NCBI GenBank assembly: GCA_002796025.1
Contig: PCVQ01000004.1
Span: 1 to 33,303, forward strand
Reading direction: 5' to 3'
Source: Candidatus Peregrinibacteria bacterium CG11_big_fil_rev_8_21_14_0_20_46_8
GTDB taxonomy: Bacteria; Patescibacteriota; Gracilibacteria; UBA1369; UM-FILTER-53-11
DNA: 33,303 bases
The position numbers were made by a program, and so were the translations under genes. Shown in pieces: positions 8,727-17,876 of the stretch. Numbering within the stretch: the first letter of the stretch is position 1; each line of letters begins with the position of its first letter. A model generated the notes under the pieces. That model did no database searches. It was not told the DNA's origin and saw only the letters and a list, made by a program, of their open reading frames with translations.

Positions 8727-9662
8727 CTAATTTATAAATTCTTTTGCTTTTTCATTTTCAATGAGTGCAAGAAATGTAAAAGTCCACACTGCATTTGAAA
8801 ATAAATTTAAAATTCCTGTGAAGTAAGATGCAAAAATTAATCCAACAATACTCAAAAGAATTCCAATCACAATTGCAATTTGGGTTGCAATTGCTGTGGC
8901 TGCAAAAAGTCCGATCGTAATAAAAAGTACCGTCGGCACAATGAGCACTGCAACAATGTTAATAATAATTCGAACGCCGATGAGCAGCATCAAAACTCCT
9001 ATAATAAATGTATGTTGCCAGCTTAAAAGTACGAGCTTGGCGCTTTTTGCCATGGCGCTAAGTACCGAACTGCGTTTTAGCACGATAAAAAATTCGGAAT
9101 AGGTAAAAAGCAGCGTGAGCAGAAACCCAATAAGACCGGCGAGTACAAAGAACGGAAGCAGTGTTTCAAGGGCACCAGGACCAAGATTTCGCAAAACGAA
9201 TGCAGCTTCGGTAAGAATAGCAAAGAGTGAAAACCCCCGAATCAGCAAGTTGTATTCAAAGAGGGGCAGAAAGACGACTAAACCAAGTCCTACACCGTCA
9301 CTTACACGAATTTCTTTGCCTTCGCGTGCCCGGGCAATGAGCTGAATAAGCCCGCCTTGGCAGAGTGTCGGCAGCAATGCATATATAATAAGGATAAGTG
9401 CTGTCACTAAAATGGCGGGTACAATTAATCCTCTATGTACACTTAGAAAGTCGTAAATATTGCCAGCGAGCTCTGCTAAAAAGCTTTGTTCGGCATCGTC
9501 AAAGAGCGCTGAGTATTTAAAGGCAAAGTACTGGTATATAAGGTAGATAATGCTTATGAGCGTTGTAAAAAGGGCTGGTAAAAATGCATACCACCACATT
9601 AAACGCTTATTTTGGCGCGTAAATGCCCAGGCCTCACTTATAATATGACGGGAGTTCACCAT
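8727..9662 (-). CDS. Hypothetical multi-pass membrane protein
   Basis: 311 aa with several long hydrophobic segments. Confidence 0.75.
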   Translation of the reverse strand: MVNSRHIISEAWAFTRQNKRLMWWYAFLPALFTTLISIIYLIYQYFAFKYSALFDDAEQSFLAELAGNIYDFLSVHRGLIVPAILVTALILIIYALLPTLCQGGLIQLIARAREGKEIRVSDGVGLGLVVFLPLFEYNLLIRGFSLFAILTEAAFVLRNLGPGALETLLPFFVLAGLIGFLLTLLFTYSEFFIVLKRSSVLSAMAKSAKLVLLSWQHTFIIGVLMLLIGVRIIINIVAVLIVPTVLFITIGLFAATAIATQIAIVIGILLSIVGLIFASYFTGILNLFSNAVWTFTFLALIENEKAKEFIN

Positions 9663-9698
9663 GGTGTCCGGGCTATTATATAGATTTTTTTAATAGTC

Positions 9699-9727
9699 TT
9701 GCAGGGAAACTGCCCATTTGTTAGAAT
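9699..9727 (+). promoter_or_regulatory. Promoter of rpsO
   Basis: TTGCAG-N17-TAGAAT upstream of the rpsO ATG. Confidence 0.5.
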
Positions 9728-9768
9728 TCGGCAGTATTCAAGCAGTATTAATAAAATATTTTTATAAC

Positions 9769-10032
9769 ATGAAAAGAGACAAGAAAAAGAAAGTGATCGG
9801 AGATCATGGGAGTCATCCTAAGGATACTGGATCACACCACGTTCAGGTTGCAATCCTGACCGAACGTATTAATGAGCTCAGTAAGCATTTGGAAACCCAT
9901 CCTAAAGATAACAGCAGCCGCCGCGGTTTGCTGATGATGGTTGGCCGTCGCCGCAAGCTGCTTAATTATGTTAAGGGTAAAGGCGCGGATACATACGAGT
10001 CGCTCCTTAAAAAACTCAAGCTGCGAAAATAA
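9769..10032 (+). CDS. rpsO: 30S ribosomal protein S15
   Basis: [49 protein letters not shown] is the S15 signature; ORF-track start at 9718 is upstream of the likely ATG. Confidence 0.97.
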   Translation: MKRDKKKKVIGDHGSHPKDTGSHHVQVAILTERINELSKHLETHPKDNSSRRGLLMMVGRRRKLLNYVKGKGADTYESLLKKLKLRK

Positions 10033-10043
10033 TCGTAGCTGTA

Positions 10044-10125
10044 GGAACAGGTGTAATAAGACAGGAAGATGTTTGTGCCTTCGGCAGTTGGGCTTAAACA
10101 CTTTCTTGTCTTCAAAACTTGTTCC
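10044..10125 (+). promoter_or_regulatory. Structured pnp leader hairpin in the rpsO-pnp intergenic region
   Basis: GGAACAGG (10044-10051) pairs with CTTGTTCC (10118-10125); AAGACAGGAAG pairs with CTTTCTTGTCTT; TGTTT with AAACA; apical TGCC-TTC-GGCA. Confidence 0.7.
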
Positions 10126-10164
10126 GTTTCCTATTCGTTAATGCGCATTGCGCAAATTTTTATT

Positions 10165-12384
10165 ATGGAACAAGTACATTCAGTACAAATGGATATTGGC
10201 GGTCGAGAATTTAAATTGACCTCCGGACTGTATGCATTTCAAGCACATGGAGCTGTTGTCGCTTCTTTTGGTGAGACGCAGGTTTTGGGTGCAACTACTA
10301 TGGCCGAAAAGGCAAAAGAAGGTATAGATTTTTTTCCGCTCTCCGTCGATTATGAAGAGCGCTACTACGCAACAGGAAAAATTAAGGGGAGCCGTTTTAT
10401 TAAGCGTGAAGGGCGTCCGTCTGAACAGGCGATTTTGGCATCACGCATGACTGATCGTCCGATTCGTCCGCTTTTTCCAAAGGGTGCAATGAACGATGTG
10501 CAATGTATTGCGACCGTTCTTTCTGCCGATATGGAGGTATCTCCCACAACAACTGCAACAAATGCAATTTCTGCCGCATTGATGGTTTCGGGTATCCCAT
10601 TTGCCGGGCCAGTTGGTTCAATACGTATGGGGTTGGTCGATAATCAACTCATTGTAAATCCAACCTATGAACAAGTTGAACAAGGCGGTTTGGATTTGGT
10701 AGTTGCCGGTACACTTGATGCTATTACAATGGTGGAGGCCGGTGCTCATGAAGTGCCCGAAGATGTTATGCTCGAAGCTCTTGCCAAAGCTCATGAAGTT
10801 ATAAAGCAGATTTGTGAATTGCAAATCCAGCTGCGGGACAAGGTTAATCCAACACCGCGTGTATTTACGATTCGTCAAAAGAATGAAGCAGCAGCTAATG
10901 CGGTCCAAAGCTATGTAACAGAAGATATGTTGCTCGGCGTAAACGGCAATACAAAGTTTGACGTAAAAGGAAAAATCCATGCTTTGGAAGACGCGCTTTA
11001 TGAGAAGTATGCTCCGCAAATTGAAGCGGGAGAGTTCGGTAAAGGTGATCTTGCCGATGCTTTAAACAGTTTGTTAGAGAAAGATATGCGGAAAAATATT
11101 CTGCAGCAGGAGCGCCGTATTGATGGCCGCTCACTCGATCAAATTCGCCCAATAGAGTGCCGTGTTGGTGAAATTCCGCGGACTCATGGTTCAGGTATGT
11201 TTCAGCGGGGAGAAACACAGGTATTAACGCTGACAACCCTTGGCGGGCCCGGTGCTGCACAGATTATCGATACTATGGATACTGATGAAGAGCGGCGTTA
11301 TATGCATCACTACAACTTCCCGCCGTATTCAGTGGGAGAGGTGCGTATGATGCGTGGTACTTCTCGCCGAGAAGTAGGACATGGAGACTTAGCTGAACGC
11401 GCGTTGCTTCCCGTGCTGCCGAAGAAAGAAGATTTTGCCTATACCATGCGCTTGGTTTCGGAGGTGCTTTCCTGTAATGGGTCAAGCTCTATGGCTTCGG
11501 TGTGCGGTTCTACACTTTCTCTTATGGATGCAGGTGTGCCAATTTCTCGTCCTGTTTCTGGTATTGCAATGGGCTTGGTAACGGGCGAGGATTTCGATGG
11601 TAAAAATGGTACCTATAAAATTCTTACAGATATCCAAGGTTTGGAAGATTTTGCCGGCGATATGGACTTTAAAGTTACTGGAACAAGTGAAGGAATTACT
11701 GCTTTGCAGATGGATATTAAAGTAAAAGGCCTCTCTCTCGATGTATTAAAGGAGGCATTAGAACGTGCACGGAACGCGCGCAACCAAGTACTCGAAGCAA
11801 TGCTCAAGGCAATTGCTACACCGCGCGATCATCTTAGTAAATATGCACCAATGATCAGCAGTATGCATATCGATCCAGATGATATTAAGCTTGTAATCGG
11901 CAAGGGCGGGGAAACCATTCAGAAAATTACCGCCGAGACGGAATGCGAGATCGACATTGAGCAAGATGGTTTAGTTATGATTACTGCAAAAGATCAAGAA
12001 TCGGGTCAGCGCGCTATGGATTGGATTAAAAAGATTACTTATAAGCCTGCGGTTGGAGATGTATTCGAAGGTAAGGTTGTTCGTATTATGGACTTCGGTG
12101 CCTTTGTAGAAATTACGCCGGGCAAGGACGGGCTTGTACATATTTCTCAACTCGATCACCATCGCGTAAACCGCGTTGAGGACGTAGTGCAGTTAGGCGA
12201 TATTGTTAAAGTAAAACTGATGGAAATCGATGATCAAGGACGCTATAACTTATCCCGAAAAGTCTTACTGCCTCGACCAGAAGGCATGCCTGAACAAAGT
12301 GAGAGCGACTTTGGCGGAGGCTACCGCCTAGGCGGGGCAGGTCGTCCATCTCGGCCACCACGTCGCGGTCCGCCACGTCGCTAA
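10165..12384 (+). CDS. pnp: Polyribonucleotide nucleotidyltransferase
   Basis: MEQVHSVQMDIGGREFKLTSGLYAFQAHGAVVASFGETQVL, FPPYSVGE, SNGSSSMASVCGSTLSLMDAGVP-like region, KH (VIGKGGETIQKI) and S1 domains. Confidence 0.97.
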   Translation: MEQVHSVQMDIGGREFKLTSGLYAFQAHGAVVASFGETQVLGATTMAEKAKEGIDFFPLSVDYEERYYATGKIKGSRFIKREGRPSEQAILASRMTDRPIRPLFPKGAMNDVQCIATVLSADMEVSPTTTATNAISAALMVSGIPFAGPVGSIRMGLVDNQLIVNPTYEQVEQGGLDLVVAGTLDAITMVEAGAHEVPEDVMLEALAKAHEVIKQICELQIQLRDKVNPTPRVFTIRQKNEAAANAVQSYVTEDMLLGVNGNTKFDVKGKIHALEDALYEKYAPQIEAGEFGKGDLADALNSLLEKDMRKNILQQERRIDGRSLDQIRPIECRVGEIPRTHGSGMFQRGETQVLTLTTLGGPGAAQIIDTMDTDEERRYMHHYNFPPYSVGEVRMMRGTSRREVGHGDLAERALLPVLPKKEDFAYTMRLVSEVLSCNGSSSMASVCGSTLSLMDAGVPISRPVSGIAMGLVTGEDFDGKNGTYKILTDIQGLEDFAGDMDFKVTGTSEGITALQMDIKVKGLSLDVLKEALERARNARNQVLEAMLKAIATPRDHLSKYAPMISSMHIDPDDIKLVIGKGGETIQKITAETECEIDIEQDGLVMITAKDQESGQRAMDWIKKITYKPAVGDVFEGKVVRIMDFGAFVEITPGKDGLVHISQLDHHRVNRVEDVVQLGDIVKVKLMEIDDQGRYNLSRKVLLPRPEGMPEQSESDFGGGYRLGGAGRPSRPPRRGPPRR

Positions 12385-13742
12385 ATATCGAGTATGAGGA
12401 GCTTTATTGTCTCGTGCACATCATCGATACCCACAAACTTTGGGTATACTTTGATGTTATTTAAGCGCAGGTTGTAATACAGCAGCGGTTCGACGCTATT
12501 TGTAATATAGATATTGGTCTTATTCTTTTGAAGAAACTCCGCCATTTTGACGGCATCGTCAGAATGAAAGCTTTCTGCGAGATGAAAATGGTCATGCACT
12601 TGCCCATCCTTTATATCGACAAAGAGGAATGTATAGTCGCTGTCGTCGTCGATGTCTATTTTTGCCGAAAGCCCATCAGCGGGATTTTGCACCGGAATAG
12701 CAACGCGGATTTTATCGGGCTTTGGTGCATCGATGTAGAGTACAAAATCGCCGAGATGCCGAATGTTTTCTTCAATAGAGTGATGCAGCCGGTGAATCTC
12801 ATTTCGTAAATCGATTGCATTACTAAATGGATTTGTTTCGAGAATTGCCTCGCCGAATAAAAATGTTCCCGTTTTTCTCAGTCGTATCTTTTTAATTTTT
12901 GTAACGATGCGTGACTTTTTTAGGAGCGTGCGAATTTTACGTGCAATCTTAGGATCGTCCCAGAAATCAAGTAAGTCGAGCAGGGATTCTTTTGCAAATT
13001 TTACTCCGCTCCAAATTATCAAAACAGAGATGAGTATACCCAGTATCGCTCCTGCATGCGCTATGCCAAACTTATCTCCTACGATACCGAGCAAAACGCC
13101 TCCGGAGACAAACATATCGTTGCGTTTGTCATAGGCGCTGGCGAGCATCGCTTTTGATTCAAGTTTCTCTCCCGCAGCTTTTTGATTGTAGTATGAGTAA
13201 CCGGCTGCAATGATTGAGATCGAAGATATAATGATACCGAAAATGTGGTTTGTAGTAATGCGTGCCGTGAATATAGAGTTAATACTTTCTAGAAAGAGCC
13301 GCCCGCCGATCACGAGAATGAAAAGCGATATGAGAAAGGAAATGAGTGTTTCGATTCTATGGTATCCGTACGAAAAACCATGGCCTGCGCGTTTCGTGGA
13401 GAGACGAAGTCCCATAAAAATTGCAATCGCGGCGAGGATATCGCTAAAGCTGCTTACAGCATCTCCAATTAAGGGAATAAAGTTAGTTATGTAGCCGGCC
13501 ACACCTTTGGCAATCGTTAAAGCTATGAGCAAAAATACACTTCTTCGGGCCACCCGCATCGCTTGCCGTAACTCTTCTTGATGCGCCGCTTTGAGCGGTG
13601 TTTTTGGTAAATCTTTAATTACCTTTACCTCACCGGTAGGATTACTCGGGTCCGGTTTAATATCTGGATTCTCTTTATTTGTTTCGACTTTTTGTGTGAC
13701 GATTTTTTCTGTTTCGTCCTTTTTTGCAGTTGGCATATCCAA
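12381..13742 (-). CDS. Cation diffusion facilitator (CDF) transporter with C-terminal NifX/dinitrogenase-cofactor-like domain
   Basis: CDF core: SVFLLIALTIAKGVAGYITNFIPLIGDAVSSFSDILAAIAIFMGLRLSTKRAGHGFSYGYHRIETL. Tail IRVAIPVQNPADG...YTFLFVDIKDGQVHDHFHLAES...NIYITNSVEPLLYYNLRLNNIKVYPK resembles Nitro_FeMo-Co domains. Confidence 0.82.
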   Translation of the reverse strand: MDMPTAKKDETEKIVTQKVETNKENPDIKPDPSNPTGEVKVIKDLPKTPLKAAHQEELRQAMRVARRSVFLLIALTIAKGVAGYITNFIPLIGDAVSSFSDILAAIAIFMGLRLSTKRAGHGFSYGYHRIETLISFLISLFILVIGGRLFLESINSIFTARITTNHIFGIIISSISIIAAGYSYYNQKAAGEKLESKAMLASAYDKRNDMFVSGGVLLGIVGDKFGIAHAGAILGILISVLIIWSGVKFAKESLLDLLDFWDDPKIARKIRTLLKKSRIVTKIKKIRLRKTGTFLFGEAILETNPFSNAIDLRNEIHRLHHSIEENIRHLGDFVLYIDAPKPDKIRVAIPVQNPADGLSAKIDIDDDSDYTFLFVDIKDGQVHDHFHLAESFHSDDAVKMAEFLQKNKTNIYITNSVEPLLYYNLRLNNIKVYPKFVGIDDVHETIKLLILDI

Positions 13743-13769
13743 GTATTATACCAGCAAAAAGGGGATTTG

Positions 13770-15317
13770 TCAGCTTTGCAGATAGCACTGTTCGCAGTGG
13801 ATTATTTCTGGTCTATCCGGTGCATATGCACTCTGAATTGGCATGTTACACTTCGCACACTGCCGTTTCCAGAGCAGACGCGGCGTGCGCTGAGCAAAAC
13901 GAGCAGAGTGCCGGCACTCAGGACATTTTTGAGGGAGCGGGATATCCTGTTTTTTGTAAAAATTCAGCTCTTTTGGAAGGATCTTGTAGGCTTTAGCACA
14001 GACAATACAGCGACCGGCTTCTTGTGGTAATGTGTGCTGCGTGATTTTTGTTTTTATTTGTTGAGGAAAGTAATCTGCTGCAACTGAATCTTGGTACGAA
14101 AAAGGGGAGAGCCCCATAGGGGGAAATTCGCCGTAAGTTTTGTCGGCATGCATATCGGCAATTATTTTTGCACGCAGCGTTTCATATTCTTGTTTTGTAT
14201 ATTGTTTATTGAGAATACAATATTTTTTATTTCTGAGTCCCACACAGCCAAAAAGATTTTGTGAACTTTTGCAGAAATCTGAATATTGGCAGTCTGCGCA
14301 TTCGCCACATGTATTGCAGAATTGAATATTGTTGTTTCCATAATAGCCAATATGCTCATAACAGAGTTCAAAGTGTTCGCAGTAGTTTACATCGTATGAA
14401 TCTTTGGCATCGATGATTTGGGCACAGTAGCGAACATCTTGAGCCTTTTTTACATCAAAGCAGTCGCGGGCATTTTTTGAATTTACAATATAGTTGCCGC
14501 TTACATTTTCGTTATTTAGATTTTGTGCATATTTATGAGGGAAATTGAGTTTGAATTTTGCAAATTTCTTAAGCAGTTCATCGATTCCTTTGCGTGTATT
14601 TAGTTTCAAATCCGTTTTTATATTCTCATACTCTTGTTGAGAATAAGCCTTATTGAAAATGTAATATTTTTTATTGCGCAGCCCAATGGAGGCAATACAA
14701 TTTTGTGATCCTTTACAGTCAAAACAGGCGATTAAATCTGAAGAAGTGGAGCAATCTTGGCAGTACTGGCATGCGTAGCATTTTTCACAATCTATGCACT
14801 CATAACAGAGTTCTGATTCACGTACTAAGAAACTATCATAGCAGTCACGCGATTCGTATGGAGATCCGTACATACAGTCTTCGATATGAATAGAACCGAA
14901 GCAGAGATAGCTGTTGTGAGCAAAGCCGACGTAATTGCAGTAATCACTATTTTCGGTGTTTACCGTTGCAAGATTAAGGCGTGGCACACGCTGCAGAAGA
15001 GCATGATATTGAGCGAAAAATGATTTTGAAGGTGAATATTCTTGTCCATGCTCCTGAGGATCCCATGCATCGCTCCACCAGCAGGTTTGGCAATAGACTG
15101 GAAAAGGGTGCCCGGGCGCATACATAGAAATTATTTTTTTGCCGCACAAACCGCATGTATCGTGATACAAATTGCGTTCATTGCGCCAAGCGAGCCTTCT
15201 CTGCATGCGGCATAGCGCACACAGTGTGGGGGCCGGCACATGTATTTTTGTATAGAATGCGCGATCCGAATCATCTATAACAAATTTCTTGCTGCAATGC
15301 GCACATGTTTTTTCCAT
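13770..15317 (-). CDS. Cys-rich zinc-ribbon repeat protein (paralog 1)
   Basis: MEKTCAHCSKKFVIDDSDRAFYTKIHVPAPTLCALC...; central Cys-rich ladder with IGLRNKKYYIFNKAYSQQEYE / VGLRNKKYCILNKQYTKQEYE repeats; C-terminal zinc ribbon. Confidence 0.85.
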   Translation of the reverse strand: MEKTCAHCSKKFVIDDSDRAFYTKIHVPAPTLCALCRMQRRLAWRNERNLYHDTCGLCGKKIISMYAPGHPFPVYCQTCWWSDAWDPQEHGQEYSPSKSFFAQYHALLQRVPRLNLATVNTENSDYCNYVGFAHNSYLCFGSIHIEDCMYGSPYESRDCYDSFLVRESELCYECIDCEKCYACQYCQDCSTSSDLIACFDCKGSQNCIASIGLRNKKYYIFNKAYSQQEYENIKTDLKLNTRKGIDELLKKFAKFKLNFPHKYAQNLNNENVSGNYIVNSKNARDCFDVKKAQDVRYCAQIIDAKDSYDVNYCEHFELCYEHIGYYGNNNIQFCNTCGECADCQYSDFCKSSQNLFGCVGLRNKKYCILNKQYTKQEYETLRAKIIADMHADKTYGEFPPMGLSPFSYQDSVAADYFPQQIKTKITQHTLPQEAGRCIVCAKAYKILPKELNFYKKQDIPLPQKCPECRHSARFAQRTPRLLWKRQCAKCNMPIQSAYAPDRPEIIHCEQCYLQS

Positions 15318-15356
15318 AAGGATAGTTACAAGTTCATGACAGAGGGTAGAGCGAGT

Positions 15357-15385
15357 TTGTAAGATTGTCTATATTTCAGTACAAT
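15357..15385 (+). promoter_or_regulatory. Promoter of the TrmB-like regulator
   Basis: TTGTAA-N17-TACAAT. Confidence 0.6.
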
Positions 15386-15388
15386 AGT

Positions 15389-15406
15389 TGTCACTATGCT
15401 GTGACA
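15389..15406. promoter_or_regulatory. Palindromic operator candidate
   Basis: TGTCAC-TATGCT-GTGACA, perfect 6-6-6 inverted repeat overlapping the expected transcription start. Confidence 0.65.
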
Positions 15407-15411
15407 GCACC

Positions 15412-16200
15412 ATGATAGATATTCCCCAAAAAATTAAGCAGACACTTCGTGATTTTGGTCTCAGTAAGGCCGAAATGTATGTATACGTAAGCGCTTTGCG
15501 GCTTGGAGCGCAACCCGCCAGCGTTATTGCAAAGCATGCGCTTTTGAAGCGTGGTCATACCTATAATATGCTTACGAGCTTAAAGGAAAAGGGATTGGTG
15601 CAAGAAATGATCAAGCGTAAAATTCGGCACTTTGCAGCATGTCGCCCCGAAACTATTCTCTCTGTTTTGCTACACCGCGAAGAAAAGATAGCGCATCAAA
15701 AGGAGCAAATTGCACAAATTATTCCACTCTTGCAGTCACTCAAAAATCCCGCAGTACAGCCTGCTCGCGTCCGATTTTTTGAGGGGTCTCAAGGTATTAA
15801 AGAGATTTATGAAGATACTATTCAAAATTCAAACGAAACCATATATGCAATTGGTGACTTCGCCTGTTTTTTCCCACAAGAAAAGGATCCGGTCTTAAAC
15901 GGCTGGATTTGGAAATATTCTCAGCGGCGTGCCGCAAAGGGAATTTGGTATTACGGAATCGCAAATAAATCGAAATATTCCGATATGGCTTTTAGAAAGC
16001 GTCTAAAACAAAAACGAAAATTAAAGATGCTGAAAGATGTGGAATTGCCTGTTGAAATCAATATTTACGGCAATAAAGTAGCGGTCATGTCCACATCAAA
16101 AGAAATGATTGGTTTTATTATTGAGGATGCACCCACTGCTGAAACGCTTCGTAATTTGCATAAGGCAATTTGGGGATTTTTGCCGGACTACGCTATTTAA
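15412..16200 (+). CDS. TrmB-family HTH transcriptional regulator
   Basis: LRDFGLSKAEMYVYVSALRLGAQPASVIAKHALLKRGHTYNMLTSLKEKGLVQEM (TrmB-like winged HTH) plus ARVRFFEGSQGIKEIYEDTI C-terminal domain. Confidence 0.85.
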   Translation: MIDIPQKIKQTLRDFGLSKAEMYVYVSALRLGAQPASVIAKHALLKRGHTYNMLTSLKEKGLVQEMIKRKIRHFAACRPETILSVLLHREEKIAHQKEQIAQIIPLLQSLKNPAVQPARVRFFEGSQGIKEIYEDTIQNSNETIYAIGDFACFFPQEKDPVLNGWIWKYSQRRAAKGIWYYGIANKSKYSDMAFRKRLKQKRKLKMLKDVELPVEINIYGNKVAVMSTSKEMIGFIIEDAPTAETLRNLHKAIWGFLPDYAI

Positions 16201-17876
16201 TACACCTCGGCCAAATAGCAGGTCTCGCAATATATTGTCTCTGGCCTGTTTGGAGCGTAACTTGTTTGGATTGCTTTTTTACACTTTGCGCATTCGCGTG
16301 TCCACAGACGCCACGGCGTTCTTATTTTGTTCCGCGCATTGTGCCGGCAATCTGGGCACTGTTTTGGAACCGGAATGCGCTGTGTCCGGTAAAATTTTAA
16401 CTCTTGTGCCGTGATGCGATAGTTTTTTGCACATATTTCACACGCGCAAATGCCTTTTGTAATCTCATCGGTGACCTCATCGATACTATTCGGAATTTGC
16501 ACAGTGGCCGGCTGAAATTCTTTTGAATCCTTTGGGCGCCAGCCCCAGCCTAATTCTTTTGCTTGCCCTTCATTCAGAGGAAAATGGTCTTGTGCAATGG
16601 TTTCATTGTAATTAAATGGTGAGAGCGAGGCCGGGAAAAATTCTCCCCATTCTCCGGTTTTTTGCATATGTTCAATAATACGTGCGCACATTTTTTCGTA
16701 TTCTTCTTTTGGATACTCTTTATTGAGGATTGTATGGCGCGCTTTATGAAAGCCAACAGTTCCAAAGCAATCTTGTGCAGAGGGTGACTGTACACAATAT
16801 AGAAGATTTTTTGCACCGTTCCAGTTATATACCGAAAGTACGATCCTGTATCCGGGTACGCCAGTTACGGTATTGTAATAAGATAATTCGGCCTCTTGAA
16901 TTCCGGTGATGTCGTAGCAATCAGAAATGGGTTTATCGCCGAGTGTTATAAACTTTGAATCTTGTGCACCGTTGGTGTCAAAACTTTGCTGTACATTTTT
17001 GCAGTTTGAAAGATTTGTACCGGTCGAATTTTCACAATTTGTAATTTGTGTAGCACGCATCGGAAATTTTAAACGGTGCTCTGTAAACATTTTCTTGGCT
17101 CGCTCAAGCCCCTCATGGGTATCTAGGCGGAGTTCTGCAATTCTTTTTTCATATTCTTCTTTGCTCAACTGTTCATTAAAAAAGCAATACTGTTTACCTA
17201 TGAGGTTTACGCTCCCAAAACAGTTTTGGCAGTTGCGGCAGCCTTCACAGAAAATACAATCAATGCAGTTTGTACAGTGTGTCGAATATTTGCATCCATA
17301 ACATTTGTTCACTTCCACACATTCATAGCAAAGCTCACTGTTATACGCAGTAAGACAATCTACTGAATCCTGGCAGCTCCATATATAGCTGGAGTACTGG
17401 CAATTTTCATTATCATTGCTGGCAAATATCAGATAGCAATCTTTGTTGTTATTACAAAAATTTACATAGTCGCTGTTGTATGATTTGTCTACGAGCAAAT
17501 CCATAAGGGGAACAGATTGAATCAGTTCGCGAAGCTGTGAAAAAAATGGACGATTGAAATCAAACTCTCGTCCATAGTCGCCGGCATCCCAAGTATCGCT
17601 CCACCATGCTTCTTTCTTATACACTTTATGCGGTTTGTCCGCTGCAATCCAAGAGATGATCGGCTCGCCCGTTGCATCGCAGTTTCGCCGGTAGAGGCTT
17701 CGTTCATTTCGAAACGCAAGGCGGTTTTGCAGGCGGCAGTCCGGACACTCTTTTGGCGGCGGAATTTCAAAAACTTGCCCGGCAAACGTAGGAGAAACGC
17801 GCTTATAAAATTCTAGATCTTCATCGCCAATGTGAAACGAAGTTCTGCATCGCCGGCATGTTTGTTCTAGAGCTAT
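16197..17876 (-). CDS. Cys-rich zinc-ribbon repeat protein (paralog 2), start codon uncertain
   Basis: 475 aa from GTG at 17624, but the frame stays open upstream and encodes IALEQTCRRCRTSFHIGDEDLEFYKR...PPPKECPDCRLQNRLAFRNERSLYRRNCDATGEPIISW, homologous to the N-terminus of paralog 1. No ATG/GTG/TTG before the in-frame TGA; ATA at 17874-17876. Confidence 0.75.
   Translation of the reverse strand: MALEQTCRRCRTSFHIGDEDLEFYKRVSPTFAGQVFEIPPPKECPDCRLQNRLAFRNERSLYRRNCDATGEPIISWIAADKPHKVYKKEAWWSDTWDAGDYGREFDFNRPFFSQLRELIQSVPLMDLLVDKSYNSDYVNFCNNNKDCYLIFASNDNENCQYSSYIWSCQDSVDCLTAYNSELCYECVEVNKCYGCKYSTHCTNCIDCIFCEGCRNCQNCFGSVNLIGKQYCFFNEQLSKEEYEKRIAELRLDTHEGLERAKKMFTEHRLKFPMRATQITNCENSTGTNLSNCKNVQQSFDTNGAQDSKFITLGDKPISDCYDITGIQEAELSYYNTVTGVPGYRIVLSVYNWNGAKNLLYCVQSPSAQDCFGTVGFHKARHTILNKEYPKEEYEKMCARIIEHMQKTGEWGEFFPASLSPFNYNETIAQDHFPLNEGQAKELGWGWRPKDSKEFQPATVQIPNSIDEVTDEITKGICACEICAKNYRITAQELKFYRTQRIPVPKQCPDCRHNARNKIRTPWRLWTRECAKCKKAIQTSYAPNRPETIYCETCYLAEVY

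Noticed and set aside
10365-12162. Minus-strand ORFs opposite pnp
   Set aside because: Fully antisense to conserved pnp, no domain signal and no promoter or RBS seen.
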